This document shows positions 51,336 to 52,713 of a stretch of DNA of 52,713 nt, piece by piece. This DNA is from a candidate division WWE3 bacterium RIFCSPHIGHO2_02_FULL_38_14 (GTDB lineage Bacteria > Patescibacteriota > WWE3 > UBA101185 > UBA10185), in assembly GCA_001772865.1 (NCBI GenBank), contig MEVD01000021.1, positions 1 to 52,713 of the forward strand, written 5' to 3'. Below the pieces are notes generated by a model. That model was not told the origin of the DNA. It did no database searches and saw only the letters and a list, made by a program, of their open reading frames with translations. How positions within the stretch are numbered: the first letter of the stretch is position 1; each line of letters starts with the position of its first letter. The position numbers and the translations under genes are program-made.

Positions 51336-51552
51336 GTTGGTTGAAATCGTAAGTCTACGGGGAGAGTTTTAAAGTAGATTGAAAACTAAAAAATAATGAG
51401 AAGAATCCAAATAAACACTTTTTATCTAAAAAGTACTTCTTTGGGCTTTTCTCTATAGGTCAATAGTATTTCAAGAGAAAGCAACCAGCCAAGCTGCAAA
51501 CCACTCTGCCGGTTTGACAAATGGCCACCTCAAAATGAAGGAGGTGACAAAC

Positions 51553-51627
51553 GTGTCCTTCAACACCAAGGGTTATCGCGACCCCGATGATGACGAGGAA
51601 GAGAATGACCGCGAGTGGCGCCACTAA
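51553..51627 (+). CDS. Acidic micropeptide 2 (24 aa), paralogue of micropeptide 1
   Basis: A GTG start 6 nt after the near-perfect SD AAGGAGGTG (51538-51546) opens a 24-codon frame starting MSFNTKGYRDPDDDEEEN (GTG read as Met) and ending TAA. An in-frame ATG at 51535 could give six more residues but lies on the SD. It shares S-F-N-T-x-G-Y-x-x-P-D-D-D with micropeptide 1. It lies between the attenuator terminator and hisS, so read-through would co-express it with hisS. A hydrophobic 87-codon frame on the opposite strand covers it; the codon-divergence argument favours this strand. Function unknown. Confidence 0.68.
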   Translation: MSFNTKGYRDPDDDEEENDREWRH

Positions 51628-51681
51628 AAGCTGACCGGTTTGAGACTGGAGAGCTAAGGTGAGCCAGTAAAGGCAGAGCAT

Positions 51682-51734
51682 AGAAGGGGAAGATTGCAAA
51701 ATCAGCTTGGAGCGATCGAGCATCTTCCCCTTCT
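51682..51734 (+). other. Perfect 13-bp stem in the hisS leader
   Basis: AGAAGGGGAAGAT (51682-51694) pairs perfectly with ATCTTCCCCTTCT (51722-51734) around a 27-nt loop. No T-tract follows, so it is more likely an mRNA-stabilising or regulatory structure, or an RNase III site, than an intrinsic terminator. Confidence 0.5.
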
Positions 51735-51745
51735 AGGACGATTGT

Positions 51746-51764
51746 AGCATACAAATTGTATGCT
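51746..51764 (+). promoter_or_regulatory. 19-bp palindrome upstream of hisS (possible operator)
   Basis: AGCATACAA-A-TTGTATGCT is a perfect palindrome around one central base, 53 nt before the hisS ATG. The one-base centre suits a DNA-binding dimer better than an RNA hairpin. No regulator gene is adjacent. Confidence 0.45.
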
Positions 51765-51817
51765 CAATTTTAAAGAATTGGAGCATTATTTATTTAATTA
51801 AGTGGTAATATTTTTAT

Positions 51818-52713
51818 ATGGAGCAAAAAAACAAAAAACTAAGTACACAATCATATAAAGGCGCGAGGGATTTTTATCCTGAAGACATGCGTGCCAGAAA
51901 TTATATTTTTGAAACCTGGAAGAAGGTCTGCAGAAAGTACGGTTTTGACGAATACGACTTCCCCATTTTAGAACCTTACGAAATATTTGCCGCCAAAACC
52001 GGAGAAGAAATTGTGAAAGACCAGCTATACTCTTTTGAAGACAAAGGCGGCAGAAAGCTGGCAATAAGACCAGAGTTAACTCCCGGAACCGTAAGAATGA
52101 TCGCGCAGAAATACAAAGAGCTGGTTCAGCCGATTAAGTGGTTCATGATCGGAAATAACTGGCGGTTCGAGAAACCCCAGCTGGGAAGAGGCAGGGAGTT
52201 TTATCAGCTGGAAGTAAATATCTTCGGAGAAAAAAGTGTTGCCGCGGACTTTGAGATCTTCTCGATTATTATTGATGTAATGACTGCTTTCGGCGCCAAA
52301 AAAGAGCAGTTCGCTCTTTTATTAAGCGACAGAAGATTAATCAGCGCATTACTTAGCAACGCGCTTAAATTAAGTGAGGAAATGCAGGCAAAAGTCAGAA
52401 GGCTGATGGACAAAAGAAGCAAAATGGAAAAAGAAGAATTTTTAGCTTCGTTAAAAGAGCTTGGTATAAACCCGGAACAATGCAGAAAAGTAGAAGCCTT
52501 TATGAATTGCAGTTTAGAATCCATAAGCAGTATAATTCCCCCCGAAATTTTAAATGAAAATGACGGCTATAAATCAATCAAGGAGCTTTTTGAAATGCTA
52601 AATGCTTCGGGCTTAGGAGATTACTGCCGATTTGATCCTTCTATTATAAGAGGATTTGACTACAGCGACGGTTTAGTTTATGAAGTATTCGACAAAAATC
52701 CCAAAAACAGCCG
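51818..52713 (+). CDS. hisS: Histidyl-tRNA synthetase (partial, runs off the window)
   Basis: The 298 visible residues are the N-terminal catalytic core of class II HisRS. GARDFYPEDMRARNYIFETW opens it (the family has KG.RD..P). Motif 1 is around FDEYDFPILEPYE, motif 2 is FMIGNNWRFEKPQLGRGREF with the ATP-binding Arg, and SIIRGFDYSDGLVYEVFD is the HisRS-specific histidine A-like motif (family RGLDYY.G..FE). The ATG at 51818 has no SD; TAATAT lies 6 nt upstream, so an internal leaderless start is possible besides read-through from the attenuated promoter at 51162. The C-terminal anticodon-binding domain is outside the window. Confidence 0.95.
   Translation, partial: MEQKNKKLSTQSYKGARDFYPEDMRARNYIFETWKKVCRKYGFDEYDFPILEPYEIFAAKTGEEIVKDQLYSFEDKGGRKLAIRPELTPGTVRMIAQKYKELVQPIKWFMIGNNWRFEKPQLGRGREFYQLEVNIFGEKSVAADFEIFSIIIDVMTAFGAKKEQFALLLSDRRLISALLSNALKLSEEMQAKVRRLMDKRSKMEKEEFLASLKELGINPEQCRKVEAFMNCSLESISSIIPPEILNENDGYKSIKELFEMLNASGLGDYCRFDPSIIRGFDYSDGLVYEVFDKNPKNS

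Noticed and set aside
51460-51723. Hydrophobic 87-codon minus-strand frame opposite micropeptide 2
   Set aside because: The complement of Asp/Glu codons reads as Ile/Val/Leu, which explains the hydrophobicity. The plus-strand peptide has a near-perfect SD and a paralogue with synonymous divergence.

Overview
The window looks like a chromosomal segment from an AT-rich, small-genome bacterium, most likely a member of the Candidate Phyla Radiation (Patescibacteria). The reasons are compact or trimmed versions of core proteins (short YebC, short delta-prime, LspA-like protein lacking its first membrane segment), a Gram-positive-like gene set with a complete type IV pilus but no outer-membrane secretin visible, and many small proteins of no recognisable family. 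TGA is an ordinary stop here, so the recoded-code lineages are unlikely. I cannot fix the phylum from sequence reading alone.

Layout. 1-4.8 kb (+): end of a probable recG, rsmD, then after a converging molybdenum oxidoreductase and a small SD-led gene, a translation/RNA operon rpmF-nusB-ACP-like-rnc-rpsP-khpA-trmD. 4.8-25 kb (-): one large type IV pilus locus. Reading leftward it is pilB-pilT-pilC, a pilin with its own strong ribosome site, pilD, two tandem modules of large secreted Cys-rich proteins with membrane-anchored partners and a PilX-like protein, then a cluster of eight pilin-like genes ending in pilM-pilN-pilO. 25-34 kb (+): holB-like, gyrB, ppaC, a 68-aa membrane protein, gyrA, a DHH phosphoesterase with the remnant of a second copy behind it, and rnhB. 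34-37.5 kb (-): guaB, a phosphoribosyltransferase, a Xer recombinase and an orphan GreA-like coiled coil. 37.5-38.3 kb is a gene-free AT-rich stretch with a perfect DnaA box, a dif-shaped inverted repeat and a switch in G/C strand bias. 38.3-50.4 kb (mostly -): membrane protein, ruvC, yebC, a VirD4/TraG-like ATPase, an LCP-like protein, rluD, an LspA-like peptidase, a fusion of an Lgt-like membrane domain to a DksA/TraR zinc finger, efp, tRNA-Leu(CAA), dnaB and a metallo-beta-lactamase-fold protein. 50.4-52.7 kb (+): a region of micro-genes and structured RNA in front of hisS.

The most interesting part is this last region. A 21-codon reading frame with three His codons (51199-51264) begins 9 nt after a -10 box. 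It is followed by mutually exclusive antiterminator and terminator helices, the exact layout of ribosome-mediated attenuation, upstream of histidyl-tRNA synthetase. On either side of it lie two paralogous acidic micropeptides (30 and 24 aa) whose residues are conserved while almost every codon differs, which argues that both are translated. A second window-wide pattern is that several first genes of transcription units (gyrB, gyrA, yebC, efp, xer, holB, the His leader) have a -10-like box ending 7-9 nt before the ATG and no Shine-Dalgarno sequence. This predicts leaderless mRNAs, whereas several pilin, internal and micro-genes carry strong SD sequences.
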